A stretch of DNA of 54,159 nt from CAYVXT01 sp964455485 (GTDB lineage: Bacteria; Patescibacteriota; Minisyncoccia; Phycocordibacterales; WO2-35-19), in NCBI GenBank assembly GCA_964455485.1, contig CAYVXT010000034.1, positions 1 to 54,159 of the forward strand. The letters are read 5' to 3'. The notes beneath the pieces are model-generated. The model was given only the letters and a program-made list of their open reading frames with translations, did not search any database and was not told the origin of the DNA. Below, in pieces: positions 9,488 through 18,930 of the stretch (position 1 is the stretch's first letter; the number at the start of each line of letters is the position of its first letter). The translations under genes were made by a program, and so were the position numbers.

Positions 9488-11296
9488 ATGAAAAAATTTG
9501 TTATAGCTCTTGGTATATTATTTGTTTCTCCAGTATTTGTTTTTGCAACAACATCTGAATCAGTTAGTGTTGCCGAGCTTAAAGCTCAAATATCAAGTCT
9601 TTTAAAACTAGTGCAAGAGTTACAATCACAAATTGCATCTCAAAACTTAAGTGGTGGATCCTCAGGAGGTGTTTCGTGCCATACATTCAATAGAGATTTG
9701 GGAATAGGGGACAATGGCGACGAAGCGTCTTTTTTATTGACGGCTCTAGCACGAGACGGCGTTGCCACTCCTAGAAATACTAACTTTAGTCATATTTACG
9801 ACGAAACACTTGCTTCTTATGTAAGTGCCTTCCAAGAAAAATATAAGAGTGAAATTTTGACTCCAGCAGGATTATCTAACGGTACAGGATATTTTGGAGC
9901 TCGCACCAGAGCAAAATTGAACCAACTTTATGGATGCGGAAATTCTACACGATGTACAGATGTAACTGGAACCACCTGCACTTATACCGAAAATCCAAAT
10001 TGGTATCAACAAAGAGATGCGACAACCTGTCCTATAATTTCTCCTATGTCACCGAATTCTTGTATTGGTGGCACCATCATTACCACGGTTGGCGCCAATG
10101 GTTGTCTCGGATTGCCTAAGTGTGTAATGCCAACATCAACACAAACCACAGTTGCATGCACCATGGAAGCCAAAATATGTCCTGATGGTAAAACAGTTGT
10201 TAGTCGCACAGGGCCAAACTGCGAATTTACTGCATGCCCTACACAAATAACATCAAAAGTTACAATTTCTTCTCCGAACGGTGGGGAACAGTGGCAAAAT
10301 AGTTCAACTCAAACTATTAAATGGTCTGATCCGGCTGGATCTAATAATGGAACCTATACTGTATTTATAACAAGTGAGAATGGTAGCGCTTATGGAATAG
10401 CAGGGGAAGTATATGGTCAAAATTATCTAAACTGGACAGTTGGGCAGGTAAAACTAGGAGACCAACAGATCAATTTAAGTCCTAGTTCAAATTATTACGT
10501 TCAGGTTGTAAAACAATATACTGGTACAAACATCTACGATCAAAGCGACAGACCGTTCAGTATTGTTTCTACGTCACCATCTATAAGTGTTACTTCACCA
10601 AATGGGGGAGAGACTTATACAACAAATCTCTCAACTATTCGTATAAATTACAAATCAGCTAGTATTGTCGGCCAAACACTAACAGCATACCTCTATAGCC
10701 CAATCTGGAATAATGTACAGTCCCAAACAGTGTATGCCGATAATTTTGGTTATATTGACATGAATTTAACCAAAGCTGGTGGTCCAAATGCTGGACAGTA
10801 TAAAATAACTCTCTGTGCTAACAATGTTTCTAGTCCAGAAGTTTCTGGCAAACCTCTTTGCGACTCTAGCGACAATTACTTCAACATCATTTCTCAACAA
10901 ACAAACGGCACACTATCATTTTCGAAATCATCATTTTCAGCAACCTATACTCAAGGAGATGCACTTCCAGACAGTATAACTGGTTCTACAAATGTTTATA
11001 CTTCCACTCAATATCTTCAGAGCCTAGATATTACCAACACATCAAATGTAAATGTTATTTTTAAAATTAGCGTTCCCAATAAACCATCATGGCTTAATAC
11101 TAGCTATGCAACAGATTCATTGACGGTAGGTCCTGGACAAATTATGGGTCTAGGTGCATATCTTGACCCTACTACTGTAGCTAATACTCCTGGCACCTAT
11201 ACAACAAATATAATTCTTACTGGCAACTTTATGGGTTCACCCCTTTCAATTCCAGTAACATTAAAGGTGGTTTCGTCCAATACCAAGTCTTACTAG
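9488..11296 (+). CDS. Secreted surface protein: peptidoglycan-binding-like domain plus Kre9/KNH-like repeats
   Basis: 602 residues with a signal peptide (VIALGILFVSPVFVFA), a short coiled coil (about 28-55), and a peptidoglycan-binding-like helical unit (about 62-150, ending GYFGARTRAKLNQLYGC). A Cys-rich stretch follows (about 155-250). Two Kre9/KNH-like units are marked by SPNGGEQW and SPNGGETY, and the end is BACON/Ig-like. Such proteins are exported and probably bind the wall or coat the cell. A TATAAT at 9456-9461 is a plausible -10 for separate transcription. The domain names are pattern-based. Confidence 0.65.
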   Translation: MKKFVIALGILFVSPVFVFATTSESVSVAELKAQISSLLKLVQELQSQIASQNLSGGSSGGVSCHTFNRDLGIGDNGDEASFLLTALARDGVATPRNTNFSHIYDETLASYVSAFQEKYKSEILTPAGLSNGTGYFGARTRAKLNQLYGCGNSTRCTDVTGTTCTYTENPNWYQQRDATTCPIISPMSPNSCIGGTIITTVGANGCLGLPKCVMPTSTQTTVACTMEAKICPDGKTVVSRTGPNCEFTACPTQITSKVTISSPNGGEQWQNSSTQTIKWSDPAGSNNGTYTVFITSENGSAYGIAGEVYGQNYLNWTVGQVKLGDQQINLSPSSNYYVQVVKQYTGTNIYDQSDRPFSIVSTSPSISVTSPNGGETYTTNLSTIRINYKSASIVGQTLTAYLYSPIWNNVQSQTVYADNFGYIDMNLTKAGGPNAGQYKITLCANNVSSPEVSGKPLCDSSDNYFNIISQQTNGTLSFSKSSFSATYTQGDALPDSITGSTNVYTSTQYLQSLDITNTSNVNVIFKISVPNKPSWLNTSYATDSLTVGPGQIMGLGAYLDPTTVANTPGTYTTNIILTGNFMGSPLSIPVTLKVVSSNTKSY

Positions 11297-11302
11297 AGAA
11301 GG

Positions 11303-12001
11303 TTAAGAGATTTTTAACTGTCTCTTTATATAAAAATCTTGTGCAATACCGAAAAGGTTTGATACTAACCAATATAGAGCAACCACACCAGAAATTTGCC
11401 ACGATATTAAAAGCACCACGAGGGGCATAGTGAACTTCATTTGTTTAGCCATTATGGTTGAAAAGTCCTGATTGTTTGTATTTGGATCACTTTTTGGGGT
11501 AGAAAAGTGCATTTGTATATAAGCACTAACGGCAGCTAATATCGCTAAAATAATACTCTTTTCGGATATATCAATCCCAAAAAACATCATTGATATTGAA
11601 TTTGGAGCATCCACAAAACTATAAAGTAGGCTTTTATCTACAGAGGGTAAACCAGACCTGAAAAAAATATGGTAGAGCGAGTATATAATTGGTATTTGAA
11701 TCAGAATTGTAAATATACTTGAAAATGGGTTGATTTTGTTATCTCTGTAAAATTCCATCACTTTTACAGCTTGTTGTTCCTTATCTTTATACTTTTCTTT
11801 AATTGAATTTAGATCTCCTTGTTTTTCACGCATTATAAGTTGAGTAACAGCTGCTTTCTTTGCAAGAGGGTAGAGAATTATTTTAACTAAAAGAGTAAGT
11901 ATAATTGCTGCAAAACCCGCGTTAACCCAACCAAAATTCAATATAACTATAAGTATATTGTATAGGGGGGTATAAATTATTGTTTTAAAGAATGCGATCA
12001 T
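11303..12001 (-). CDS. yidC: Membrane protein insertase YidC
   Basis: This 232-residue protein belongs to the YidC/Oxa1 family that inserts and folds membrane proteins. Visible features are an N-terminal hydrophobic segment, the conserved LLVKIILYPLAKKA region with the basic residue of the hydrophilic groove, a cytoplasmic helical hairpin (MREKQGDLNSIKEKYKDKEQ), then PIIYSLYHIFF and the late helices. It lacks the large periplasmic domain of Proteobacteria, as expected outside Gram-negatives. It overlaps the end of rnpA by 17 nt, in the conserved rpmH-rnpA-yidC order. Confidence 0.93.
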   Translation of the reverse strand: MIAFFKTIIYTPLYNILIVILNFGWVNAGFAAIILTLLVKIILYPLAKKAAVTQLIMREKQGDLNSIKEKYKDKEQQAVKVMEFYRDNKINPFSSIFTILIQIPIIYSLYHIFFRSGLPSVDKSLLYSFVDAPNSISMMFFGIDISEKSIILAILAAVSAYIQMHFSTPKSDPNTNNQDFSTIMAKQMKFTMPLVVLLISWQISGVVALYWLVSNLFGIAQDFYIKRQLKIS

Positions 12002-12332
12002 GGTGTGTTATTAATTTTGCTTCAGAAAGAAGGTTATAAATTTCATCCTCAACTTCACTTATTTTTTTAGGCAAAGATTTGTATGAAAAACTAATGAGTT
12101 GGTTTGGAACTATTATATCTATAATTTTAGATATTGTTATATAACCTTGTCTCCTTGCTTTGTTCCTTTGATAGGCACTCTTTGCAACTTTTTTTGACAC
12201 AGAAAAAGAAAATCTGCTGTTTTTACCTTGATATTCAACATTCCTTACTAAAAAAAGCTTTCCTTTTAAGGTTTTTGACACCTTAAAAAGGGCATGCATA
12301 CCTCTTGGTATTCTTTTACTTTTTGGAAGCAT
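11985..12332 (-). CDS. rnpA: Ribonuclease P protein component
   Basis: This 115-residue basic protein assists RNase P RNA in maturing tRNA 5' ends. The signature is FSFSVSKKVAKSAYQRNKARR, the RNR-type motif of RnpA near residues 45-65. Its place between rpmH and yidC at the replication origin is the classic arrangement. Length matches the family. The RNase P RNA gene itself is not in this window. Confidence 0.95.
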   Translation of the reverse strand: MLPKSKRIPRGMHALFKVSKTLKGKLFLVRNVEYQGKNSRFSFSVSKKVAKSAYQRNKARRQGYITISKIIDIIVPNQLISFSYKSLPKKISEVEDEIYNLLSEAKLITHHDRIL

Positions 12333-12338
12333 TAGTAT

Positions 12339-12473
12339 TTAGACCGACAACTTTTTCCTTCCTTTCCTTCTTCTACTTTTGAGTACTTTTGATCCTGATG
12401 TTGATTTGCTCCTTTTTAAGAAGCCGTGTGAACTTGATCGTTTCTTCTTTTTTGGTTGGTAGGTAATTGACAT
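12339..12473 (-). CDS. rpmH: Ribosomal protein bL34
   Basis: A 44-residue reading frame from the ATG at 12473 to the TAA at 12339-12341. It encodes a very basic peptide starting MSITYQPKKKKRSSSHGFLK and ending RRRKGRKKLSV, which aligns along its length with bL34 (TYQPs.rkR...HGF, then RRRKGRk.L). It is followed 7 nt later by rnpA. It is the first gene of the leftward origin operon and one of the shortest genes in the window. Confidence 0.95.
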   Translation of the reverse strand: MSITYQPKKKKRSSSHGFLKRSKSTSGSKVLKSRRRKGRKKLSV

Positions 12474-12575
12474 TATGGTTAAAATTATCTTCTAAAAGCT
12501 GTAAACCACTTATTAACAAATTATAAACATATTTAGTCCTAAATACAAGTTCCTTTAATTTTTTTTAAATATATA
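12474..12575. other. Divergent rpmH/dnaA intergenic region, part of putative oriC
   Basis: 102 nt of AT-rich DNA separating the leftward rpmH operon from rightward dnaA. It contains TTATTAACA near 12512, one or two changes from the DnaA box TTATCCACA, and T-rich runs just before dnaA. It must hold both divergent promoters. Origin function is inferred from gene order. Confidence 0.5.
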
Positions 12576-13928
12576 ATGTCGGGTATGGAAACGCAGGAAC
12601 TTTGGAAAAACGTTATGACTAATATCGAGTCTTCGGTTTCTAAAGCAAATTTTGCGACATGGTTTAAAGAAACCAAGATAACTGGGTTTGAAAATGGGGT
12701 AGTCTACTTGAGTGTGCCTAACACTTTTGTTAAAGAGTGGCTCTTAAAAAAGTTCCACCAGATGATTTTGAAGTTTCTTAGAGAAACCTCGGACTCTATC
12801 CATGCTTTAGAATACGTTATAAAAGAAGAGATAAAGCCAAAAAATCAATTTATACCAACCAAAAACTCTTCACCTACAAGAGAGTTGCCTCTATCAGAAT
12901 ACTATGTAAATAAAGAGGACAACCTTAATCCGAGGTACACTTTTGAATCATTTATTGTTGGACCCTTCAATGAACTTGCATATGCCGCAGCACAAGCAGT
13001 AATAAAAAACTTAGGAGTAACTTATAATCCTTTGTTTGTATATGGAAATTCAGGTCACGGCAAAACTCACTTAATACAAGCAATAGGGAACGCAATAAAA
13101 GCTATAGACCCTAATAAAAAGATATTTTATTTTACATCTGAAAAATTTATAAATGATTATGTAAATTCCGTACAATCAAATAAAGTAAGTCAATTTAAAG
13201 AAAAGTATAGAAAATATGACTTAATAATCATGGATGATGTCCAATTCTTATCTGGAAAAGAAAAAACTCAGGAAGAGCTGTTCCATTTGTTTAATATAAT
13301 GAAGGATAGTAATAAGCATATTGTATTTTCTTGCGATAAACACCCAAATTTTGTTTCAGGTCTAGAAGATAGGTTAAAATCAAGGTTTTCGGCTGGTATG
13401 GTAGTTGATATACCCGCACCTGACCATGAATCTAGAGTAGCTATAATAAAGGCTAAATGTAATACAATAAGCCTTTTTATGGACCAAGATATTATAGATT
13501 ACCTAGCAGACTCTATAAGGGGAAATATTAGGGATATAGAAGGGGTTATAAACCTTGTTGTATGCCAAACCGAAACAAAAAACAGACCATTGAACCTAAA
13601 TGAGATAAAAGACTTGGTTAAAAATAGTATAAAACAAAAGAAACTCCTTTCATATAAAGAGGTTGTAAAAATAATTTCTGATTTTTACAAAATTGAAGAA
13701 GAATCTGTTTATGAAAAAACTAGAAGAAAGGAAATAATAAAACCTAGACAGATAATAATGTATATATTAAGAGAAGATTTTAGTATTTCTTATCCATCAA
13801 TAGGGGAAAAGTTAGGTGGTAGAGACCATACTACAGTTATCCACTCTTGTGAAAAGATTAAAAAGGAAATAAAAGAAAATTCTCTTTTATCAAAAGAAAT
13901 ACAAGAAATTCGGTCGATTATAGGTTGA
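12576..13928 (+). CDS. dnaA: Chromosomal replication initiator DnaA
   Basis: 450 residues with the usual four domains: an N-terminal interaction domain (about 1-85), a short linker, the AAA+ domain with Walker A GNSGHGKT (157-164) and Walker B LIIMDDVQF, and a C-terminal DNA-binding domain with GGRDHTTVIHSCEKI, the DnaA-box recognition signature. Start ATG 12576 is used; ATG 12585 (METQEL) is an equally possible start. It initiates replication at the flanking origin and is followed by dnaN. It ends in TGA, which shows that UGA is a stop here. Confidence 0.97.
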   Translation: MSGMETQELWKNVMTNIESSVSKANFATWFKETKITGFENGVVYLSVPNTFVKEWLLKKFHQMILKFLRETSDSIHALEYVIKEEIKPKNQFIPTKNSSPTRELPLSEYYVNKEDNLNPRYTFESFIVGPFNELAYAAAQAVIKNLGVTYNPLFVYGNSGHGKTHLIQAIGNAIKAIDPNKKIFYFTSEKFINDYVNSVQSNKVSQFKEKYRKYDLIIMDDVQFLSGKEKTQEELFHLFNIMKDSNKHIVFSCDKHPNFVSGLEDRLKSRFSAGMVVDIPAPDHESRVAIIKAKCNTISLFMDQDIIDYLADSIRGNIRDIEGVINLVVCQTETKNRPLNLNEIKDLVKNSIKQKKLLSYKEVVKIISDFYKIEEESVYEKTRRKEIIKPRQIIMYILREDFSISYPSIGEKLGGRDHTTVIHSCEKIKKEIKENSLLSKEIQEIRSIIG

Positions 13929-14107
13929 TAGCATGTGGATTAACTGTTCCAAAACTGTAGTTCAAGTATTGATAAATTTAAGAAAAATTTTTTTTAAACA
14001 TTTAAACAACAGTGGTGTTGAAAACAATTTATAAAAATATGTTTATATTAAAGCTTAAAATAAGATATCCACAAATCCACAGTCTATATATCTAACTTTT
14101 TATTTAA
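13929..14107. other. Putative replication origin (dnaA-dnaN intergenic)
   Basis: 179 nt of very AT-rich DNA. Near-consensus DnaA boxes are ATATCCACA at 14065-14073, AAATCCACA at 14073-14081 and the inverted TGTGGATTA at 13934-13942. Between them lies an A/T tract (13980-14060) suited to unwinding. The dnaA-dnaN gap is a common oriC site. This is inferred from sequence and context. Confidence 0.55.
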
Positions 14108-15205
14108 ATGAAAATTGAATTTGAAAAAAGAATAGTAGATGATGCAATTCAAAAAGTATCAAAAATTGTAGGTAAACACTTAACTTTACCGGTACTCTCT
14201 TGTATCCTTTTAGAAACCTCAAATTCCGGAGTTGTAGTTAAATCAACTAATCTAGATATAGGTATAGAAATCAATATTGAAGCAAAAGTTATTGAACAAG
14301 GAATAATTGCTGTTCCAGCCCAAATTTTAGCTAATACAGTATCATCTATTAAAGATGAAAAAATTATATTTGAAGAGAAAGATGGAAATTTAATAATTAC
14401 AACAAAGAATAATTCTGCTGTAATAAAATGTATGCAGCATGAGGACTTTCCAAGTATTCCAAAAATATCTAAAGATAATACCATCAGTATTAGTTCTAAA
14501 GATTTAGTTCAAGGTTTTAAATCTGTTTGGTATAGTGCTTCCATTTCAACAATAAAACCAGAATTAGGGAGTGTGTATATAACTAATTCTGATGTTGGTT
14601 TGGTGTTTGTAGCAACAGACTCTTTTAGATTGGCAGAAAAAAAGGTTCAAACTAAAACAAGGTATGATTTTCCTAATACTTTAATACCATTTAAAAATGT
14701 AGCTGAAATTATAAAGCTTATTGATGGTGTGGCCGATGAAATAAATATTAATTTCGAAAAGAACCAAGCCTCATTTTATACAAATAGTTTTTATATTGTA
14801 TCAAGATTGGTTGACGGCTCTTTTCCTGATTATGCCCAACTTATTCCAAAAAACTACAGCGCGACAGTAACGCTTCTAAAAAATGATCTTATAAATGCTA
14901 TAAAAGTATCTAATATATTTTCAGATACATTAAACCAAGTTAAATTTAAAGTTTCTATTGCAGAAAAATCTATTATTATAGAATCAAAAAATGGTGAAAT
15001 TGGGGAATATAAAGAAAAAATTAATGCTTCAGTTGTTGGTGATGATTTAGAAATTAATTTTAATAGTAAGTATATTATTGATTGTATGCAATCAATAGTT
15101 TCTGAAAGTATAACCCTAGGTTTTGGCGGTATAGGAAGACCTCTTGTTATTACAGGAGTTTCCGACAAAAGCTTTACTTATCTTGTAATGCCAATGAAAA
15201 GATAG
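14108..15205 (+). CDS. dnaN: DNA polymerase III beta subunit (sliding clamp)
   Basis: 365 residues, the normal length for the beta clamp, with three similar domains. Typical landmarks are the LPVLSCILLET start region, SSKDLVQGFKSVWYSAS in the second domain, ATDSFRLAEKK, DGSFPDYAQLIPKNY, and the C-terminal YLVMPMKR, which matches the canonical end (YV.MPMR). It forms a ring that tethers polymerase to DNA. It lies downstream of dnaA across the putative origin. Confidence 0.96.
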   Translation: MKIEFEKRIVDDAIQKVSKIVGKHLTLPVLSCILLETSNSGVVVKSTNLDIGIEINIEAKVIEQGIIAVPAQILANTVSSIKDEKIIFEEKDGNLIITTKNNSAVIKCMQHEDFPSIPKISKDNTISISSKDLVQGFKSVWYSASISTIKPELGSVYITNSDVGLVFVATDSFRLAEKKVQTKTRYDFPNTLIPFKNVAEIIKLIDGVADEININFEKNQASFYTNSFYIVSRLVDGSFPDYAQLIPKNYSATVTLLKNDLINAIKVSNIFSDTLNQVKFKVSIAEKSIIIESKNGEIGEYKEKINASVVGDDLEINFNSKYIIDCMQSIVSESITLGFGGIGRPLVITGVSDKSFTYLVMPMKR

Positions 15206-15214
15206 CTAATTAAA

Positions 15215-15463
15215 ATGATAAATATAGCTAATTTTTTTCATAAATTTCAAAATATTGATAAAAATAATTCAGTAAGAATTGATAAGATATTGGAAATTAT
15301 TAAAAAAGAAGTAGGTGTTATAGTTGATAAAAATAATATTAAAATTATAGGAGATACAATAGTTTTAAATTGCTCTCCAGTAATAAAAAATGAAATCGCT
15401 ATAAAAAAGGATTATATTGAAAAGAAATTTATTATAGAAAAAATATTTCTTTCAATAAGATAG
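15215..15463 (+). CDS. Small DUF721/DciA-like protein
   Basis: This 82-residue protein starts 10 nt after dnaN. The C-terminal half (IVLNCSPVIKNEIAIKKDYI then EKKF) resembles the conserved end of DUF721/DciA proteins, in which a short beta strand precedes a helix with N-E-[LI]-x-[LIM]-[KR]. DciA loads the replicative helicase in many bacteria lacking DnaC, and the dnaN-adjacent position would suit it. The match is weak and short. It could instead be an unrelated small protein. Confidence 0.5.
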   Translation: MINIANFFHKFQNIDKNNSVRIDKILEIIKKEVGVIVDKNNIKIIGDTIVLNCSPVIKNEIAIKKDYIEKKFIIEKIFLSIR

Positions 15464-15464
15464 T

Positions 15465-17621
15465 TTAATTTGGTATCAGATAAGCTTTATCACCCAAAAA
15501 ACCATTTTGAGCTGCCCAGTTTTGAACTCCATATTCCCACCTTTCATATTGAGAGTCGTTTGATGGGTTTCCAGGATTATCTCCTCTTGGATTGTCTTTA
15601 TCTAACCAATTTAATATTGAATGAACCCCACCAATAACAACTCTCTGGTTAGAGGTTGAAGTTGCGTATTCACCACCTTGCCATACTCCTCTCAATACAG
15701 GTTTTAATTGATTCTTATCTTCAATTAATGGTTCCTCAAATTTTTCATCTGGAACTTTAGCTAATACCTTATCCATAAAAGCCCTCCACATTGGTGCCAC
15801 AATATAACCAGCCACTCTTTTTTCCATAGGGGAGTTATTGTTATTACCAGCCCATGCCCCTACAGCAATATTTGGTGTATAACCCATAATCCATGCATCA
15901 CGATAATCGTTTGTGGTACCTGTTTTTACGGCCACATCTCTGGTGGGAAAATATAATACAGATGTTTGACCAAAAGCTGGGGCTCTTGCGACATTATCTG
16001 AAAGAATATCTGATATTTTTAAGGCAATTTCTTTAGGTAAAACTTCTCTAGGGTTTAAATTTGATTTTTCTAAAGTGTTTCCATTTTTATCCTTCACTTC
16101 AATAATTGAAATAGTGTCATTTCTAATACCCTTGTTAGCAAAAACACCATAAGCACTGGTTAGATCTAAAGGAGTAACTTCACCACCTCCAAGTACAAGT
16201 GTGAGTCCATAATCTCCTCTATTATTTAATGATTCAATACCCATATCTCGCGCAAGACGAATTGATTCATTTAATCCTGCGAGATACAAAACTTTAACAG
16301 AAGGAATGTTTAAAGATTGTGCTAAGGCGTTCCGCATTGTCACTGGACCTCTAAATAAGTTGTCGTAGTTTTCGGGGGAATAACAACCATTACCCGTAGT
16401 TAAATCATTTGGAGCACAAGAAGTAGAAAAGTGAGTTTTAACATCAAATAAAACAGTATCAGGTGTATAACCTTTTATGAAAGCTTGTGAGTAAACAAAA
16501 GGTTTAAAGGTTGAACCAGGCTGTCTTTTTGCTGTAGTTACATTAAATGCACCATCTATTTCTTGGTCAAAATAATTTCTTGAACCAACCATGGTAAGGA
16601 TGTGACCATTTTTAGGGTTTATTGCTATTATGGCATCATTTTCTGCATTATAATTCTTCTTGTTTTGTAGCGCATAATCATACGCTATTTTTTCTGCTAT
16701 TGATTGTAGTTCATAATCCAAAGTGGTTATCACTCTTAAACCACCACTTGTAATAGCCTCTTCTCCATATTTTTGTTTAATTTGGTCTAAAACATAAAAT
16801 ACAAAATGAGGTGCTTTAACACTAGAATCTCCTTTATCTAGAAATGTAATCTTTTCATTCAATGCAGACTTGTACTCTGTGTCAGTAATTGAACCATTCA
16901 ATAACATTTCTTTTAATACTAAATTTTTTCTTTGTTCTAATTTTTCTCTATTTTTTCCGTAAGGGGAGTAGTACGTAGGTGCATTTGGGATTGCGGCTAG
17001 GTATGCTGCCTCAGCTAGTGTTACATCACTGGCTTTCTTACCAAAAAAAGTCTCACTGGCTTCTTCAACACCATAAATCACTCCTCCATAAGGTATTTCA
17101 TTTAGATACATAGATAAAATTTCATCCTTTGAAGTAGACTGTTCTAGTTTTATAGCTAATACCCACTCTTTTATCTTTCTAGAAATAAGTTTTTCATTTG
17201 TGAGTATTGAATTTTTAACAACTTGTTGGGTGATGGTTGAGCCTCCTTGGCTTAATTCTAAAGATAATATATTGGCAACTATTGCCCTTAAAAAAGCTGT
17301 TGGCTTTACTCCAATGTGAGTGTAAAATTCCTTATCCTCGATAGCAATAGTAGCTTTTTTAATATAATCAGAAATATCCTCTAAAGGGACTATACTCCTT
17401 CTGATATTTCCACCAGTGTCGTATAAAAGCACTTCTCCGGTGCTGTCATATATTTTGGTTGACTCGCTAACCCTCCTTTCCCTAATTGAATCTGATGTTG
17501 GCACTTTAAAAGTGCTTACCCAAACCAAAATAGCGCCACTTAGTATAAAGAAAGCTGATATAGCTAAAATAAAAAGGGTCTGTATAGCTAAAAGGTGTTT
17601 TTTGTAGAAAGATTTAACCAT
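15465..17621 (-). CDS. Class A penicillin-binding protein (PBP1A type)
   Basis: 718 residues: one N-terminal membrane anchor (about 10-35), a GT51 glycosyltransferase domain with EDKEFYTHIG and GGSTITQQVVKN, and a transpeptidase domain with the SxxK motif in RQPGSTFKPF, SLN (ALAQSLNIPSVK) and KTGTT. It polymerises glycan strands and cross-links peptides at the outer face of the membrane. Both domains appear catalytically intact. It is transcribed divergently from tyrS across a 45-nt gap. Its presence implies a real peptidoglycan wall. Confidence 0.95.
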   Translation of the reverse strand: MVKSFYKKHLLAIQTLFILAISAFFILSGAILVWVSTFKVPTSDSIRERRVSESTKIYDSTGEVLLYDTGGNIRRSIVPLEDISDYIKKATIAIEDKEFYTHIGVKPTAFLRAIVANILSLELSQGGSTITQQVVKNSILTNEKLISRKIKEWVLAIKLEQSTSKDEILSMYLNEIPYGGVIYGVEEASETFFGKKASDVTLAEAAYLAAIPNAPTYYSPYGKNREKLEQRKNLVLKEMLLNGSITDTEYKSALNEKITFLDKGDSSVKAPHFVFYVLDQIKQKYGEEAITSGGLRVITTLDYELQSIAEKIAYDYALQNKKNYNAENDAIIAINPKNGHILTMVGSRNYFDQEIDGAFNVTTAKRQPGSTFKPFVYSQAFIKGYTPDTVLFDVKTHFSTSCAPNDLTTGNGCYSPENYDNLFRGPVTMRNALAQSLNIPSVKVLYLAGLNESIRLARDMGIESLNNRGDYGLTLVLGGGEVTPLDLTSAYGVFANKGIRNDTISIIEVKDKNGNTLEKSNLNPREVLPKEIALKISDILSDNVARAPAFGQTSVLYFPTRDVAVKTGTTNDYRDAWIMGYTPNIAVGAWAGNNNNSPMEKRVAGYIVAPMWRAFMDKVLAKVPDEKFEEPLIEDKNQLKPVLRGVWQGGEYATSTSNQRVVIGGVHSILNWLDKDNPRGDNPGNPSNDSQYERWEYGVQNWAAQNGFLGDKAYLIPN

Positions 17622-17666
17622 AGACTATATTATGCCAAAAATTCAAAATTATGATAGAGTTTTACT

Positions 17667-18893
17667 ATGTTTGGCCTAAAAAAGAAAGAAGTAATAATAG
17701 ACAATGTAAAAATAGATGAAATTTTAGAGAGAGGAATTGAGAATATTTTTCCGAACAAGGAATTCTTAAAATCTAAATTAATGAAGGGTGAACGTATATC
17801 TATCTATCTTGGTATTGATCCAACTGGGCCAACACTTCATTTAGGGCACGTCATACCACTCATAAAGTTGGGTCAACTCCAAGAGTTGGGACACCAAATA
17901 ATACTCCTTATGGGAGATTTCACTGCAACAATAGGTGACCCTACAGGTAAAGATGCCGTAAGAAAGCAGCTTACACACGAAGAAGTAATGAATAATTTGA
18001 AGGAGTACAAAAATCAGGCGTCAAAATTCATTTCATTTAATGGAAGTAATCCAGCTATTTTCAAATTCAATTCTGAGTGGTTAAAAAGAATGGATTTTAC
18101 TGATATTTTAAAACTCACATCCCTTATGACTGTGGATCAAATGATGAAGCGTGATATGTTTGTAAGACGTTCAGAAGAGGGAAGACCTATACACATACAC
18201 GAGTTCTTATATCCCTTAATGCAAGGTTTCGATTCAGTTGCCATGGATGTTGATGGGGAGATCGGCGGAAATGATCAAACATTCAATATGTTGGTTGGGA
18301 GGGATTTGTTAAAAACCTTAAAAAGTAAAGATAAATTTGTAATTGCTACAAAACTTTTGGTTGATTCGAATGGAAAGAAAATGGGAAAAACAGAAGGAAA
18401 TATGGTTTCTTTAGACCAGAACCCAGAAGAAATGTTTGGTAGAGTAATGAGTTGGGGAGACGGTCTCTTACTAAATGCATTTGAATTAGTTACAAAGATG
18501 CCCATAAACGAGATCAAGACTATAAAAGAAAAGTTGGAAAATGGTGAAAATCCAAAAGATATAAAAGTAATACTAGCATCAGAAATAGTGAAGATGTATT
18601 ACGGAGAAAAGGAAGCGGGTGAGGCGGCAAAAAAATTTGAAACAACTTTTAGTAAGGGTGAATTTCCAGAAGACGCCCCAGTATTTGAAGCCCCAAAAGA
18701 AGAATTTTTATATGAAATCATATTAAAGAATGATTTAGTTTCATCTAAATCAGAATGGAGAAGGTTGGTTGAGGCTGGTGCTGTGTCAGGCTACCCAGAT
18801 ATAAAAATTCATGATCCAAACCATAAAATAGGGGAAAGTGAAATGAAATTAAAGATAGGTAAAAAAGTATTTGTTATTATAAAACCCAAATAA
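17667..18893 (+). CDS. tyrS: Tyrosyl-tRNA synthetase
   Basis: 408-residue class I synthetase charging tRNA-Tyr. The HIGH-like element is in GPTLHLGHVIPL, the KMSKS-like loop is KKMGKTEGN, and a C-terminal S4-like RNA-binding segment (about 345-405) is present. The LLMGDFTATIGDPTGKD region is characteristic of the short, TyrZ-like branch of bacterial TyrRS. It is followed by an intrinsic terminator. A weak -10-like TAGAGT lies 6 nt before the ATG, consistent with a leaderless message. Confidence 0.95.
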   Translation: MFGLKKKEVIIDNVKIDEILERGIENIFPNKEFLKSKLMKGERISIYLGIDPTGPTLHLGHVIPLIKLGQLQELGHQIILLMGDFTATIGDPTGKDAVRKQLTHEEVMNNLKEYKNQASKFISFNGSNPAIFKFNSEWLKRMDFTDILKLTSLMTVDQMMKRDMFVRRSEEGRPIHIHEFLYPLMQGFDSVAMDVDGEIGGNDQTFNMLVGRDLLKTLKSKDKFVIATKLLVDSNGKKMGKTEGNMVSLDQNPEEMFGRVMSWGDGLLLNAFELVTKMPINEIKTIKEKLENGENPKDIKVILASEIVKMYYGEKEAGEAAKKFETTFSKGEFPEDAPVFEAPKEEFLYEIILKNDLVSSKSEWRRLVEAGAVSGYPDIKIHDPNHKIGESEMKLKIGKKVFVIIKPK

Positions 18894-18926
18894 AACAAAA
18901 ACTCGGTGTTACCGAGTTTTTGTTTG
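18894..18926 (+). terminator. Intrinsic terminator after tyrS
   Basis: The hairpin ACTCGGT-GTT-ACCGAGT, flanked by A-rich and T-rich tracts, lies directly after the tyrS stop. The A/T flanks make it bidirectional, so it may also serve the convergent acidic-protein gene. Confidence 0.85.
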
Positions 18927-18930
18927 AAAA

